A stretch of 24,865 nucleotides of DNA from SZUA-448 sp045627185. Lineage in GTDB: Bacteria > Bacillota > Clostridia > Lachnospirales > Lachnospiraceae. Positions 1 to 8,377 of this stretch are shown here, piece by piece. The position numbers and the translations under genes are program-made. Under the pieces are notes generated by a model, which did not search any database, was not told where the DNA came from, and was given only the letters and a program-made list of their open reading frames with translations. The stretch lies in NCBI GenBank assembly GCA_045627185.1, contig JAZQNE010000076.1, positions 1 to 24,865 on the forward strand. Reading direction: 5' to 3'. Within the stretch, counting starts at the first letter, position 1; the number at the start of each line of letters is the position of its first letter.

Positions 1-130
1 TGTGTTTTTTGCTGACGTTGTCAGTCAAAAAATACATTATGACGCGAAACAAATAGTGCATTCTTCAAGTTATTTTACAGCCTCATTTGGGCGGGTGTCA
101 CCACAAAGGGGGCTTCCCCGGCCCTGCGGT

Positions 131-1234
131 TCATTTAATAATCTCGGAAACAACGCAGTTCTTTCCGTTTTGCTTGCCCTGGTACATCTTAAAGTCGGCA
201 AGTTTCACAAGTTCTTCCTGTGTACTCTTCTCAACATATTCCTGAACACCAAGAGTCATTGATGCAGGTACCTCATAGCCATCATAGCTGAATGGCCTTG
301 AGCAGATAGCAAGTCTGAGATTCTCAGCAATTTCAACTGCGCGCTCTTTTTTGCAATGGTTAAGCAGGATCAGAATTTCTTCACCGCCCCAGCGGCAAAC
401 AAAATCATCCTCACGGATAAGACCGCGGATTGTCTGCGCAACACGGACAAGAATGTAATCACCGCAATCATGACCGTAGGTATCATTAAGACGCTTGAAA
501 TCATCAATATCGCCAAGAATAAGACAGAACTCTGAGCCCTCTGCAGTAGCATCTTCTATGGCCGTTTCAAGGCGCTTCTTCATGCCACGTCTGTTGTACA
601 GGTCAGTCAGCGGATCAGTGTTTGCAAGCTTGTCCAGTTTCTTATTCTTCTTATTTAATGAAGAGAACGAATCATTAACGGCCGATGAAAGCATAATCAT
701 CGAATAAACAATGGCTGCACATGAGCCAAGTGCATTAAACATAAACAGAATCGATTCCCACTGATGCGAAATATCATAAAGAGGAGCATATTTCCTTGTA
801 AGCACGCGCATTGAAATAAGAACAAGGAATGCAGAAAGTGTAGCTACACTGACATGCATACTGCGCTTCTGAATGTACCGGGCGCTGAACGAAATATAGT
901 AGGCCGCAGGTACAACAGCAATAACGTAGAGATAAAATCCCGAATCCCATCCGATGCAGATTGCCGTAAGGAACATGTGGCAAAGAACTTCAACGCAGAG
1001 CAGAATCGCAAACAGATTGTAATCGGCACTGAATCGCTTCATGCTTCCGATCAGATAAATGCAGATGCTCAGGATATTCATAATTACCATAATGTTAACG
1101 TGAAGAATAGCAAATACAACAAGCAACGCCAAATGCACCCCTGCAAGCGCCAGATAAAATACGCTTGTTCGCGGTGCAATGTCTACTCCATATTCTCCAT
1201 TAAGCATTTTGATAAGTTTATTTAATGTTTTCAT
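131..1234 (-). CDS. Membrane-bound diguanylate cyclase (GGEEI-type GGDEF protein)
   Basis: This 367-residue protein should make the second messenger c-di-GMP from two GTP at the cytoplasmic membrane. Residues 24-186 are about six hydrophobic segments of an unassigned sensor type. A short linker rich in Lys and Asn leads to a GGDEF domain at roughly 200-367. The signature loop is GGEEI (283-287), a variant in the GGEEF style. The metal and guanine motif DIDDFKRLNDTYGH is intact, and REDD at 274-277 fits an inhibitory I-site, so product inhibition is expected. The usual Arg of the final GRN motif is Lys (GKN). I chose ATG at 1234. An in-frame GTG at 1336 would add 34 unconvincing residues. ATG 1234 has no Shine-Dalgarno and sits just after a strong promoter, so the mRNA may be leaderless. 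A terminator separates it from the gene upstream. The diguanylate cyclase call is firm; the start is less so. Confidence 0.88.
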   Translation of the reverse strand: MKTLNKLIKMLNGEYGVDIAPRTSVFYLALAGVHLALLVVFAILHVNIMVIMNILSICIYLIGSMKRFSADYNLFAILLCVEVLCHMFLTAICIGWDSGFYLYVIAVVPAAYYISFSARYIQKRSMHVSVATLSAFLVLISMRVLTRKYAPLYDISHQWESILFMFNALGSCAAIVYSMIMLSSAVNDSFSSLNKKNKKLDKLANTDPLTDLYNRRGMKKRLETAIEDATAEGSEFCLILGDIDDFKRLNDTYGHDCGDYILVRVAQTIRGLIREDDFVCRWGGEEILILLNHCKKERAVEIAENLRLAICSRPFSYDGYEVPASMTLGVQEYVEKSTQEELVKLADFKMYQGKQNGKNCVVSEIIK

Positions 1235-1243
1235 AATAGACGT

Positions 1244-1272
1244 ATTATACAGAGTCAAAAGCCGAAATGCAA
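1244..1272 (-). promoter_or_regulatory. Sigma-A promoter of the membrane diguanylate cyclase
   Basis: On the minus strand TTGCAT (1267-1272) is followed by a 17-bp spacer and a consensus TATAAT (1244-1249). Transcription should begin near 1237, only two or three bases before the ATG at 1234. The same -35 hexamer occurs in the promoter at 8235-8263. Confidence 0.65.
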
Positions 1273-1359
1273 GTCCCGATTCTTGAACAAAGAATGAACA
1301 ATATGCAAACGTGAAATGTCTTGAATTTTTGTCCACATCTTGTGAAGTTTATATCCTGA

Positions 1360-1390
1360 AATAAAGCGGCTTCCCATTATGGAAAGCCGC
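1360..1390 (-). terminator. Rho-independent terminator after the 160-residue hypothetical gene
   Basis: Minus-strand transcripts form a GC-rich stem (arms GCGGCTTTCC and GGGAAGCCGC, one base bulged) with loop ATAAT, followed by TTTATTTC. It lies 26 bp past the stop codon at 1416 and isolates that gene from the diguanylate cyclase downstream. Confidence 0.7.
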
Positions 1391-1415
1391 AATCTATACA
1401 AACCCAACCGTTTTT

Positions 1416-1898
1416 TTATATTGCCGTTGCCTGTGTATCAGGCTCAATTTCCTTATGTTCCAGAGGTATTGCACTGTCGATAAGATGAAGTAATTCCAGA
1501 ACGCTTCTGAAGTTTTCCGATACATCCTGCTCAAGCCACCGGACTGTCCCCTGCCAGCTCGCGTTCTGCCTGAACATAACCCGAAGATGGAAAGTTGCGA
1601 CATCACCCTTGGCACACGGACTGTGCGTCAGCGTACTGTTTGCAGCCCGAACTTTTTCACGTGCAATCGGCTGCGTACCGGGAAACGCGCGAAGCTCCAT
1701 GGATTTCTGCGGATAATCAAGCGAGTTGAAGATGTGTTCCATCTGCTCAACAAGCTCCATAAAACTTCGGAAATAAAGTTCATGGGATAGACTGTTATGG
1801 AACAGTCTGCCCGTCATATTATACTCACCAAAGGAATCAATGCACACAATGCCGGAACATAATTCGCTTCGAATGCGATTTGTTGCTCCAAGAGACAT
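1416..1898 (-). CDS. Conserved hypothetical protein of a clostridial type
   Basis: This 160-residue soluble protein has no signal peptide or membrane segment. I do not know its function. The central part (LVEQMEHIFNSLDYPQKSMELRAF) and the C-terminal part (MFRQNASWQGTVRWLEQ, then SFRSVLELLHLIDSAIP-like) resemble small clostridial proteins I recall only as hypothetical; that likeness is from memory, not a search. The ATG at 1898 is chosen because AGAAGGAG lies nine bases upstream. A longer in-frame start at 1973 has no such site and adds 25 residues. The gene stands alone, with about 215 bp of AT-rich DNA upstream in which I found no convincing promoter, and a terminator directly downstream. 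Confidence 0.75.
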   Translation of the reverse strand: MSLGATNRIRSELCSGIVCIDSFGEYNMTGRLFHNSLSHELYFRSFMELVEQMEHIFNSLDYPQKSMELRAFPGTQPIAREKVRAANSTLTHSPCAKGDVATFHLRVMFRQNASWQGTVRWLEQDVSENFRSVLELLHLIDSAIPLEHKEIEPDTQATAI

Positions 1899-2112
1899 AT
1901 CGTTCACTCCTTCTAATATTTCTAATAATATCTGGAAACATTTTATCATCGAAAAGATACTTTTAGGATACATTTTAAGTTTTTTCGGTATATTTTTTTA
2001 TATTAGATATATTATCGGAGCAAAATATGTATCTTTTTTTGCATAAATCTCTGTTTTTATGAACCTTGGCACGGTAAATTATAGTTTACGTGTTGTTTTT
2101 TTGCTTTAGGAA

Positions 2113-3870
2113 TCAGTTCAAAAGATTTCCCATTACATTTGCACAGATTCCAAGCAGATGTACTTCCTCATCTGACCACTTCCTGCTGTTTGCCTTGTCA
2201 ATGGAGATTCTGTCAAAGCAAAATGCGCATCTTACGGAATGTCTGGAGCCGATAATGAAAATATTCGTCTCAGAAATGCCGTTTTCCAGAAGCCGCCCGT
2301 GTATATCTTCAAAGAAATCACTTGAGTTCTTATTAAAGTTGCTGTGATAATATCCATCATCATCAAACAGCTCAAGCATTTTCTCATCCTTAATCAGGCT
2401 GAAATTCTTAAGCGGGGCAGGTGACCCAATGCTTTCAAAAAGCTCAAGCTTTGATCCGCGATAAATCGAAACACGGTCAACATAATAAAGCCCCATAAGA
2501 CGTTCGCAAACATCATGGATGCCGGCCGAACCGCTCTTGCAGAGTGTGTTTATGCACCATTTTATGCCCTGTAACAGTTCATCAACCTTAAGGGAATCAC
2601 GAATGCCTTTTTCGAGGGAAACCGAACCGGCGTCAGGCAGTTCGCCGTGAAGATGTTCCTTATATATAATGTATCTGTTTTTGCCCTTCTGTTTGCCGAT
2701 ATACAGCGCCCTGTCGGCTTTATTGAAGATGGTATCAAAGTTACTTCCGTTTCTCGGATATTCGGCAAGGCCGATGGTACAGCTGATTTTCTGTTCAACA
2801 GCCTCCTTTTTAAATGCCCAGGAAAGCTGTGTTCTTACAGACTCAAGCACGGAGCGCACTGCGCTCTCCGGTCCGACATCCTCAAGAACAAGCATAAACT
2901 CATCGCCGCCAAAGCGGGCTGCAATACCGCGTCCGCTGGCAACACGTCTCAAAATCACGCCCATGCGGCTGATAACCTTATCGCCAAAAGCATGACCGTA
3001 GGTATCATTAACCATCTTGAAAAGATCAAGATCAATAATTGCAAGGAGCACCTGGTGCTTATCCCCTGCATTTTCAATCTTTTCACGTGCATATTCAAGG
3101 GCGGAAACCTTGTTCCAGAGTCCTGTAAAGCTGTCAAGCTTGTCAGTCGAAACTCTTGCGGAATCGTCTATCGTCTGGCGTTCCTTATTTTTTCGTATTC
3201 TTCCGAAAATTCCGTCAATCGCATAACCCTTGTAAAATGCAACGGCATCAACGGAATAATCCTGATTGTTGCTTGTCAATGCTTCATGTATAAAGTCCGG
3301 ATTTCCTACAAGCTTGTCAAATCTGTCCTTCAGCTCAAGAGCCACCGGAACATATTCCTCAGGCTCGCAGACAACCCGCCTGCCTTTATCGAAACGGAAC
3401 ATGGAAATCTCATGAGTACCGCACAGATACTCGAATTCCACGCCTTCAAAGTTGTCAAGATACGATGTTACCCTGTTCAGTTCATCCGACTTTCCGGCAC
3501 ATTCTTCAGCAGCCTTAAAAACGTCAACCAGCTCAAGTTCAACTCCGGCCACTCCATTGCCCGTACGATGTCCCTGTATACGCACAAGACGGACATCACA
3601 GTTCATACGGCAAAGATGTACAATAATCACGTCATCCTGTTCTGCGGTAAGTCCCCGCCACCATTCAAGAAATCCGTGCAGGTCATCAGGAACAATAAAG
3701 TCAGTAAGCTTCTGCTGAGTATAGCAGTTCAAAAACGGGAACAGATTTTCTTCGGATGCAATGCAGAAAAAGTCATCGTCCCAGATTCCCCTGCATGAAC
3801 TTACAGTTATTCCCGGATTATTTTTACAGATATCGGTGTTGTATGTATTAATGCATGAGCTTTCAGTCAT
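2113..3870 (-). CDS. Soluble multidomain diguanylate cyclase (PAS-like, GGDEF, GAF-like)
   Basis: This 585-residue protein has no membrane segments. Residues about 25-118 look like a PAS fold (FIVPDDLHGFLEWW, then LELVDVF). Residues about 130-235 look like a second sensory region of unclear type. The GGDEF domain spans about 245-405 with GGDEF at 321-325, an intact IDLDLFKMVNDTYGH motif and KADRALYIGKQKGKN near its end. No I-site is present: the RxxD aspartate position is Gly. Residues about 430-585 resemble a GAF domain, so sensing may occur on both sides of the catalytic core. The gene follows proC by 12 bases with GTGGGG as ribosome site, so the two are cotranscribed. I expect active c-di-GMP synthesis without product inhibition through a canonical I-site. 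The domain calls outside GGDEF are by eye and moderate. Confidence 0.88.
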   Translation of the reverse strand: MTESSCINTYNTDICKNNPGITVSSCRGIWDDDFFCIASEENLFPFLNCYTQQKLTDFIVPDDLHGFLEWWRGLTAEQDDVIIVHLCRMNCDVRLVRIQGHRTGNGVAGVELELVDVFKAAEECAGKSDELNRVTSYLDNFEGVEFEYLCGTHEISMFRFDKGRRVVCEPEEYVPVALELKDRFDKLVGNPDFIHEALTSNNQDYSVDAVAFYKGYAIDGIFGRIRKNKERQTIDDSARVSTDKLDSFTGLWNKVSALEYAREKIENAGDKHQVLLAIIDLDLFKMVNDTYGHAFGDKVISRMGVILRRVASGRGIAARFGGDEFMLVLEDVGPESAVRSVLESVRTQLSWAFKKEAVEQKISCTIGLAEYPRNGSNFDTIFNKADRALYIGKQKGKNRYIIYKEHLHGELPDAGSVSLEKGIRDSLKVDELLQGIKWCINTLCKSGSAGIHDVCERLMGLYYVDRVSIYRGSKLELFESIGSPAPLKNFSLIKDEKMLELFDDDGYYHSNFNKNSSDFFEDIHGRLLENGISETNIFIIGSRHSVRCAFCFDRISIDKANSRKWSDEEVHLLGICANVMGNLLN

Positions 3871-3882
3871 ATTTACCCCACA

Positions 3883-4689
3883 TCAGAGATTTTTGGATTT
3901 TTCCGTACACGCATTGATTCCGGCATGAATTGCGCCGCGAATGCCTTCCTTTTCCATTACCGTAACTGCTTCAATTGATGTTCCGCCCGGTGTGCAGACC
4001 ATATCCTTGAGTTCACAGGGTGTAACACCGGTTTCAAGCAGATATTTTGCCGTTCCCAGCATTGCCTGCTCACATATTTTATAAGCCTTTGCGCGGGGCA
4101 TTCCGTTCAGCACCGCAGCATCCGCCATAGCATCAAGCATTGTTGCGATATAAGCAGGTGCAGACCCGCTGACGGCTGTAATAACATCCATAAGAGACTC
4201 GGCAATTTCCTCGCATTTACCGAAGGAATTCAAAAGTTCAACAAGATCTTCCTTATCTTCAGCCGTAACATTTGCATTTGGTGTAAACCCGGTCATGGAC
4301 TCGCCCACTACAGCACCAAGATTCGGCATGATGCGCACAAGATGCAAATCGCGCCCAAAAAGTCTCTCAACACGTTCTATGGTCTGGCCGGCAGCAACAC
4401 TTACAACAAGAGCATCCTCATAAACAAGGTCACGGACCTCTGTAATAACATCAGCCAGCAGGTAGGGCTTAACCGCAAAAAAGATTATATCTGCCTCCCT
4501 GCAGAGAAGCTTGCTGTCGGAAGTGGTTCTTACACCGCATGCTTTCGACAATTTGCCAAGTGCATCGGGGTTCGTATCCGCAACAATTATGTTCCGTGGA
4601 TTAACAATCCCGGCCTTTGCAATTCCGCGGGCAATTCCTCCGCCCATATTTCCTCCGCCGATAATTCCTATTACTTTTTCAGAGTTCAT
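3883..4689 (-). CDS. proC: Pyrroline-5-carboxylate reductase
   Basis: ProC performs the last step of proline biosynthesis, NAD(P)H-dependent reduction of 1-pyrroline-5-carboxylate to L-proline, in the cytoplasm. The 268-residue length is normal. The N-terminus carries the Rossmann motif IGIIGGGNMGGGIARGI (from about residue 7), FAVKPYLL is the typical cofactor-binding strand, and the C-terminal signature is clear (SGSAPAYI, then MVCTPGGTSIEAV). I chose ATG 4689. A TTG two codons earlier (4695) is possible, and an AGGGATGG ribosome site precedes both. A diguanylate cyclase gene follows after 12 bases in the same operon, an unusual pairing. About 120 bp separate this gene from the MATE gene upstream; I saw no convincing terminator or consensus promoter there. 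Confidence 0.96.
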   Translation of the reverse strand: MNSEKVIGIIGGGNMGGGIARGIAKAGIVNPRNIIVADTNPDALGKLSKACGVRTTSDSKLLCREADIIFFAVKPYLLADVITEVRDLVYEDALVVSVAAGQTIERVERLFGRDLHLVRIMPNLGAVVGESMTGFTPNANVTAEDKEDLVELLNSFGKCEEIAESLMDVITAVSGSAPAYIATMLDAMADAAVLNGMPRAKAYKICEQAMLGTAKYLLETGVTPCELKDMVCTPGGTSIEAVTVMEKEGIRGAIHAGINACTEKSKNL

Positions 4690-4809
4690 ATTCAACCATC
4701 CCTTTTATATAGTGATCCGTCCCGCTCAATCTGCGAAACGTATAGTGAACAAAAGCCTAAAATATCATTTTTATTTTATCATGATAAGTTATAAATGTAA
4801 ATACAATTT

Positions 4810-6189
4810 TCACTCTTCGACAAGATTATGTATCCAAATTCGCTTTTTTAGCAAGATAATTCCGATTAATACCTTCAGGAAATCAAAACATTGTACGCAA
4901 AAATACATCGGAACGATTGGCATGGCCGTGAATCTGCTGAGAACAAAGGCAACCGGAACCGATACCACAATAACAAAAACCGAGTCAAAAAGGAAAGTAA
5001 TCAGTGTTTTGCCTCCCGAACGCAATGTAAAATACGCCGTGTTTAGGAATGATCCAACCGGCATAAACAGCGATGCCACGCGCATCAGTTTTGTCGCAAG
5101 AGCCCTGATTGAATCGGTTGTGTTATAAAGAAGCGGGAAAACAGCTGCCATTGAAAACTCAATTAAGCCAATTCCGACGCAGAGAATCAGGGAGAAAACT
5201 ATCAGCCGGTTGTCAGTCTCAACAACCTTTTCAGTATCACCTGAGCCAAGTGTCTGGCCGATTATGATTGCAACAACGGAACCCATTGAAATCATTACAA
5301 CGTTGAAAAGGTTATTGATAGTGTTTGAAATATTGAAGGCCGCAACAACATCCAGCCCGCGCGTTGAATAACGCTGCGTAAGCATCGACATGCCAAGGGA
5401 CCACAAAAACTCATTGAGGAAAAGCGGCGTTCCGCGCACAATGATTTTCTTAACAAGCGTCGCAGGGATTGATAATGACTTATACAGCCCGACAGCAAAC
5501 GGATTTTTCTGTTTATTGAGGTGCGTCCAGACAACCATAATCATCAGTTCGACAAAACGCGCAAGGACGGTTGCTATTGCCGCTCCCGTAACGCCAAGTG
5601 CGGGAGCACCGAAATGGCCGAAAATCAGGATATAGTTAAACAGAAGGTTTATAAAGGTTGCCAAAATGCCGGCTATCATGGGGACGCGGGTCTGCCCCGT
5701 TTCACGCAGCGTGCTTGAATAGGCATTTGCAAACGTGAAAGGAACAAGGCCGATGAGCATAACCAGAAGGTAATCCTCTGCATATTTTAAGGTTGCGGCA
5801 AGGTCAAGGTTTTCCTCAGTGTCATGCAGGAAAGCAGAAATCAGCGGTGTTCTGAAGAAATACAGAATTGCTCCGCCCGCAAGCAGAATTGCCAGACACA
5901 TAATCAGCTTGAAACGCATTGTATGGCGGATGCCCTCATGATTCTTCTGTCCCGCATACTGTGCGGTAAAGATTCCCGGGCCCGATACTGCTCCGAACAA
6001 AGCCAGATTGAATACGAAGAGAATCTGATTTACTATGGATACTCCGGACATCTGCTCCGTTCCAACCTGTCCGACCATGATATTGTCAAGAAGGCTCACA
6101 AAGTTGGTAATGGAATTCTGGATAATTATCGGAATTGCCACACCAAGAACCATCTTATAAAATTTTCTGTCACCAAACCACTTTTTCAT
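4810..6189 (-). CDS. MATE family multidrug/cation efflux transporter
   Basis: This is a 459-residue integral membrane protein with about twelve hydrophobic segments in two repeated halves, as is normal for MATE exporters, which expel cationic drugs or metabolites using Na+ or H+ gradients. Family traits include the N-terminal AIPIIIQNSITNFVSLLDNIMVGQVGTE, where the 'P..iqn....l..d..mvG.lG' pattern is typical, and a matching motif in the second half (NTINNLFNVVMISMGSVVAIIIGQTLGSG). ATG 6189 is chosen because AAAGGA lies just upstream and the codon follows the CotH-gene stop by one base (TGA-A-ATG), implying translational coupling. Its substrate cannot be told from sequence. Whether it works with the CotH partner is unknown. 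Confidence 0.93.
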   Translation of the reverse strand: MKKWFGDRKFYKMVLGVAIPIIIQNSITNFVSLLDNIMVGQVGTEQMSGVSIVNQILFVFNLALFGAVSGPGIFTAQYAGQKNHEGIRHTMRFKLIMCLAILLAGGAILYFFRTPLISAFLHDTEENLDLAATLKYAEDYLLVMLIGLVPFTFANAYSSTLRETGQTRVPMIAGILATFINLLFNYILIFGHFGAPALGVTGAAIATVLARFVELMIMVVWTHLNKQKNPFAVGLYKSLSIPATLVKKIIVRGTPLFLNEFLWSLGMSMLTQRYSTRGLDVVAAFNISNTINNLFNVVMISMGSVVAIIIGQTLGSGDTEKVVETDNRLIVFSLILCVGIGLIEFSMAAVFPLLYNTTDSIRALATKLMRVASLFMPVGSFLNTAYFTLRSGGKTLITFLFDSVFVIVVSVPVAFVLSRFTAMPIVPMYFCVQCFDFLKVLIGIILLKKRIWIHNLVEE

Positions 6190-6190
6190 T

Positions 6191-8149
6191 TCATTTTCCT
6201 TTGTACAGCGACTTGCAGGTCTTCTCCATATAATCAATTATAGTCTGAATATACCCGCTCCGCCTGTTAATAAATGCCCTGATGCACTCCGGCGAACTGT
6301 AGCCGCCCGTGAGGGCATCCTTCGTACTTCCCGTTCCCGGATAACGTTCAAAAAACTGTTCAAACAGGGGTGAATATATTTTAGAGAATTTGTCCAGCGT
6401 GTCAACCGCTTTTGTTTTTTCAAAGCTTCCCGAAGACATCCCCTTAAGCTTCGCCTCAAATTCCGCACGGAATCCGTCATTGCTGCAAAGATAGGCAAAG
6501 CAGAGTACTGCAGGGTTATCCGTATTTCTGTCAAGAAGCCCATATGTTTTGTAATTATCTTCTTTTACTGTATTTGTACGGGCATCGCTTTCTCCGCTGA
6601 TTCCGCCAAACTCAACATCATATACGCAGAAACGCCATCTGCCGTCAGCATACGGATTTGACGGGTCTTTAGTGACGGTTTTCCACATTGACCAGTTCTT
6701 GCCCGGCCAGTCCCATTTGTTATTCAGCCAGATTTCAACAGCAAAATAATCTTTAACGGAGTCTACATCGACAAGCTTTGCAAACTCTGCATAATCCGCA
6801 TCGGACGTAAGATCCTTATGGCTTTTGAAAAAGGCCAGAAGGTCAGAAAAATAGAAGGTCTCATCATCCGTACCCTCAGGAAGATCGCCAAGGTCAAGCT
6901 TATAACCAAGCTTGTAGCTTTCGGCATCACCTTTGTAAAGAACAACATCGTCGGACTTCACGCCGTAAAGGTCCTCAAAATATTCATCGGAATAGTCCTC
7001 TTCAAGCACATAGAGACCCCAGTACTCACCATTTAAGTAAACAACAGCCGGTCTTGACTTCTGGGTGGAAACGCCCGGCTCCGTAATAAGCGACTGCCAG
7101 AAAGCATCGTTAAATTTCGCACCGAAAGCACAGTTTCCGCCGTTTCGAAGAATGAGCGTCTTAAAGGAGTCCATTGTCTTGCCTTCGATGTTCTTGTAAT
7201 CCTCACCAAATACCGCATACTTAAAGCGTTTTTCGCCGTAATCCTTACGGGCATAAAGCCTGAAGCCCTTCTGCAGGTCACTTCTGGAATAATTGCCCTG
7301 AATTCTGATTCCGCAGCTCTGTGAAATGACGGCTGTTGCCCCGTCCGTTCCCACTTCATAAAAATCAATGAAAGCTTCCCTCTCCCATTCGCGCCCCTTT
7401 GCGGAATAATTCGCAAGGAGCTTGCGGCCGCAGTCATCGGACATCTGTCCGCCGTTTTTCCGATAAGTGCTGAAGGATTCATCAAAGAGCCTGCCCCTGA
7501 CGTAAATGCCTGTTTCATAATCAAACAGTGACTCATAAGGCATGGAAATCGAAATCACTGCAAGCGTTGTGCCCGCTGCCTCACAGTATTCGCTGATTCC
7601 CTGAATATGTGAGGATACATCCCCTATGAAATATGTTCCTCCGTAAACGGCCGAGCATGTTCCGTCTTTATCCACAGTGCAGGCCTTGACAACCATGCAT
7701 TTATCCACTGCGGAATCCGCCGGTGCACTTACCTTTGTGACCAGTTTCTTCTGTGATTTGTTGTACCTGCACCAGGCCGTGTCAAACAGTTCCGGATCAA
7801 CAGCCGACAGTACATTTTCTGCGCCTTCCATGCTCTTTATCTTTATCGGGGCAGAATATTCCAGGCGTGTTTCGGATGTTCCCGGGTCCGACCCGTCAAG
7901 GGTGTAGAAAATCTTTTTATCCGAATCCGCGGTAAGAGTCAGTTCAAACTCCTCCGCGTAGAAGCCGCCCCGATGCGAAAATGCTATTTCTCCAAAAGCC
8001 GCATCACCCGAAGGATCCGCTTTAGCCTTCTTTTCAAACAAGCCGGCCTGTTTTGCATAATAAATCCCTGTTAAGCCCAACACTAATACGGCAACCGCTG
8101 CAACTGCCGATGCAATCGCAATGATTACCTTTCTCTTCTTGTCATTCAT
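6191..8149 (-). CDS. CotH-family protein, membrane anchored, with chitobiase-type C-terminal-like domain
   Basis: This 652-residue protein has one N-terminal membrane anchor (about 7-30) and an extracellular remainder. Residues about 55-105 carry the FYTLDGSDP motif of the CHB_HEX_C family, a small beta domain common in surface proteins. Residues about 195-600 form a CotH domain (GIRIQGNYSRSDLQKGFRLY, YLNGEYWGLYVLEEDYSDEYFE, WRFCVYDVEFGG). CotH proteins are atypical protein kinases in spore coats and are also found on gut bacterial surfaces. Compared with the paralogue at 14727-17660, the REK motif is EED and the DMD motif is DVE, so kinase activity is doubtful. ATG 8149 has GAGGG seven bases upstream. 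It is first in a two-gene operon with the MATE transporter. Confidence 0.87.
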   Translation of the reverse strand: MNDKKRKVIIAIASAVAAVAVLVLGLTGIYYAKQAGLFEKKAKADPSGDAAFGEIAFSHRGGFYAEEFELTLTADSDKKIFYTLDGSDPGTSETRLEYSAPIKIKSMEGAENVLSAVDPELFDTAWCRYNKSQKKLVTKVSAPADSAVDKCMVVKACTVDKDGTCSAVYGGTYFIGDVSSHIQGISEYCEAAGTTLAVISISMPYESLFDYETGIYVRGRLFDESFSTYRKNGGQMSDDCGRKLLANYSAKGREWEREAFIDFYEVGTDGATAVISQSCGIRIQGNYSRSDLQKGFRLYARKDYGEKRFKYAVFGEDYKNIEGKTMDSFKTLILRNGGNCAFGAKFNDAFWQSLITEPGVSTQKSRPAVVYLNGEYWGLYVLEEDYSDEYFEDLYGVKSDDVVLYKGDAESYKLGYKLDLGDLPEGTDDETFYFSDLLAFFKSHKDLTSDADYAEFAKLVDVDSVKDYFAVEIWLNNKWDWPGKNWSMWKTVTKDPSNPYADGRWRFCVYDVEFGGISGESDARTNTVKEDNYKTYGLLDRNTDNPAVLCFAYLCSNDGFRAEFEAKLKGMSSGSFEKTKAVDTLDKFSKIYSPLFEQFFERYPGTGSTKDALTGGYSSPECIRAFINRRSGYIQTIIDYMEKTCKSLYKGK

Positions 8150-8177
8150 TTTTTTGCCCTCAAAATTAACTTTCCTA

Positions 8178-8227
8178 AGTGCTCCTTCCACAAAGCACTT
8201 TTCCACATGTACTCTTTCCACAAGTAC
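8178..8227 (-). ncRNA. Twin-hairpin leader RNA of the CotH-MATE operon
   Basis: On the minus strand, 8209-8227 folds as GTACT, a 9-nt loop TGTGGAAAG, then AGTAC. 8178-8199 folds as AGTGCT, loop TTGTGGAAGG, then AGCACT. A third ATGTGGAAA lies unpaired between them. The two stems differ in sequence yet both pair, while the GUGGAA loop is kept. The predicted transcript start is almost at the first stem. The role is unknown; a binding site for a GGA-recognising RNA-binding protein is one possibility. Confidence 0.4.
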
Positions 8228-8234
8228 GGTAAGA

Positions 8235-8263
8235 AGTATATATTATGGAATGAAGATATGCAA
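8235..8263 (-). promoter_or_regulatory. Sigma-A promoter of the CotH-MATE operon
   Basis: On the minus strand TTGCAT (8258-8263), a 17-bp spacer and TATACT (8235-8240) form a good promoter. Its start near 8228 would give a leader of about 78 nt that includes the two GUGGAA-loop hairpins. Confidence 0.6.
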
Positions 8264-8319
8264 CTGAAAAAGCAGGTAAAGAAATAAAATGATACTTTTG
8301 CGCGCGGAAACACAAAATA

Positions 8320-8348
8320 TATACAAATATTTAATAATATGATATAAT
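8320..8348 (+). promoter_or_regulatory. Promoter of the DUF6935-like gene
   Basis: TATAAT at 8343-8348 matches the -10 consensus. TATACA at 8320-8325 (four of six) lies 17 bp upstream. The surroundings are very AT-rich, which makes the -35 call weaker than the -10. Confidence 0.5.
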
Positions 8349-8377
8349 AAAATATCATTTGACAGGAGGACACCAAA

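Noticed and set aside
1..130. Possible terminator or small gene at the left edge
   Set aside because: The stems near 10-30 and 110-120 lack a proper T tract, and the plus-strand frame there runs antisense into the cyclase gene.
1976..2112. Hairpin CACGGTAAA/TTTACGTG followed by T residues on the plus strand
   Set aside because: No plus-strand gene lies upstream to terminate, and on the minus strand no T tract follows.
2647..3798. Long plus-strand open frame opposite the second diguanylate cyclase
   Set aside because: No family resemblance and no ribosome site; it is antisense to a clear GGDEF gene.
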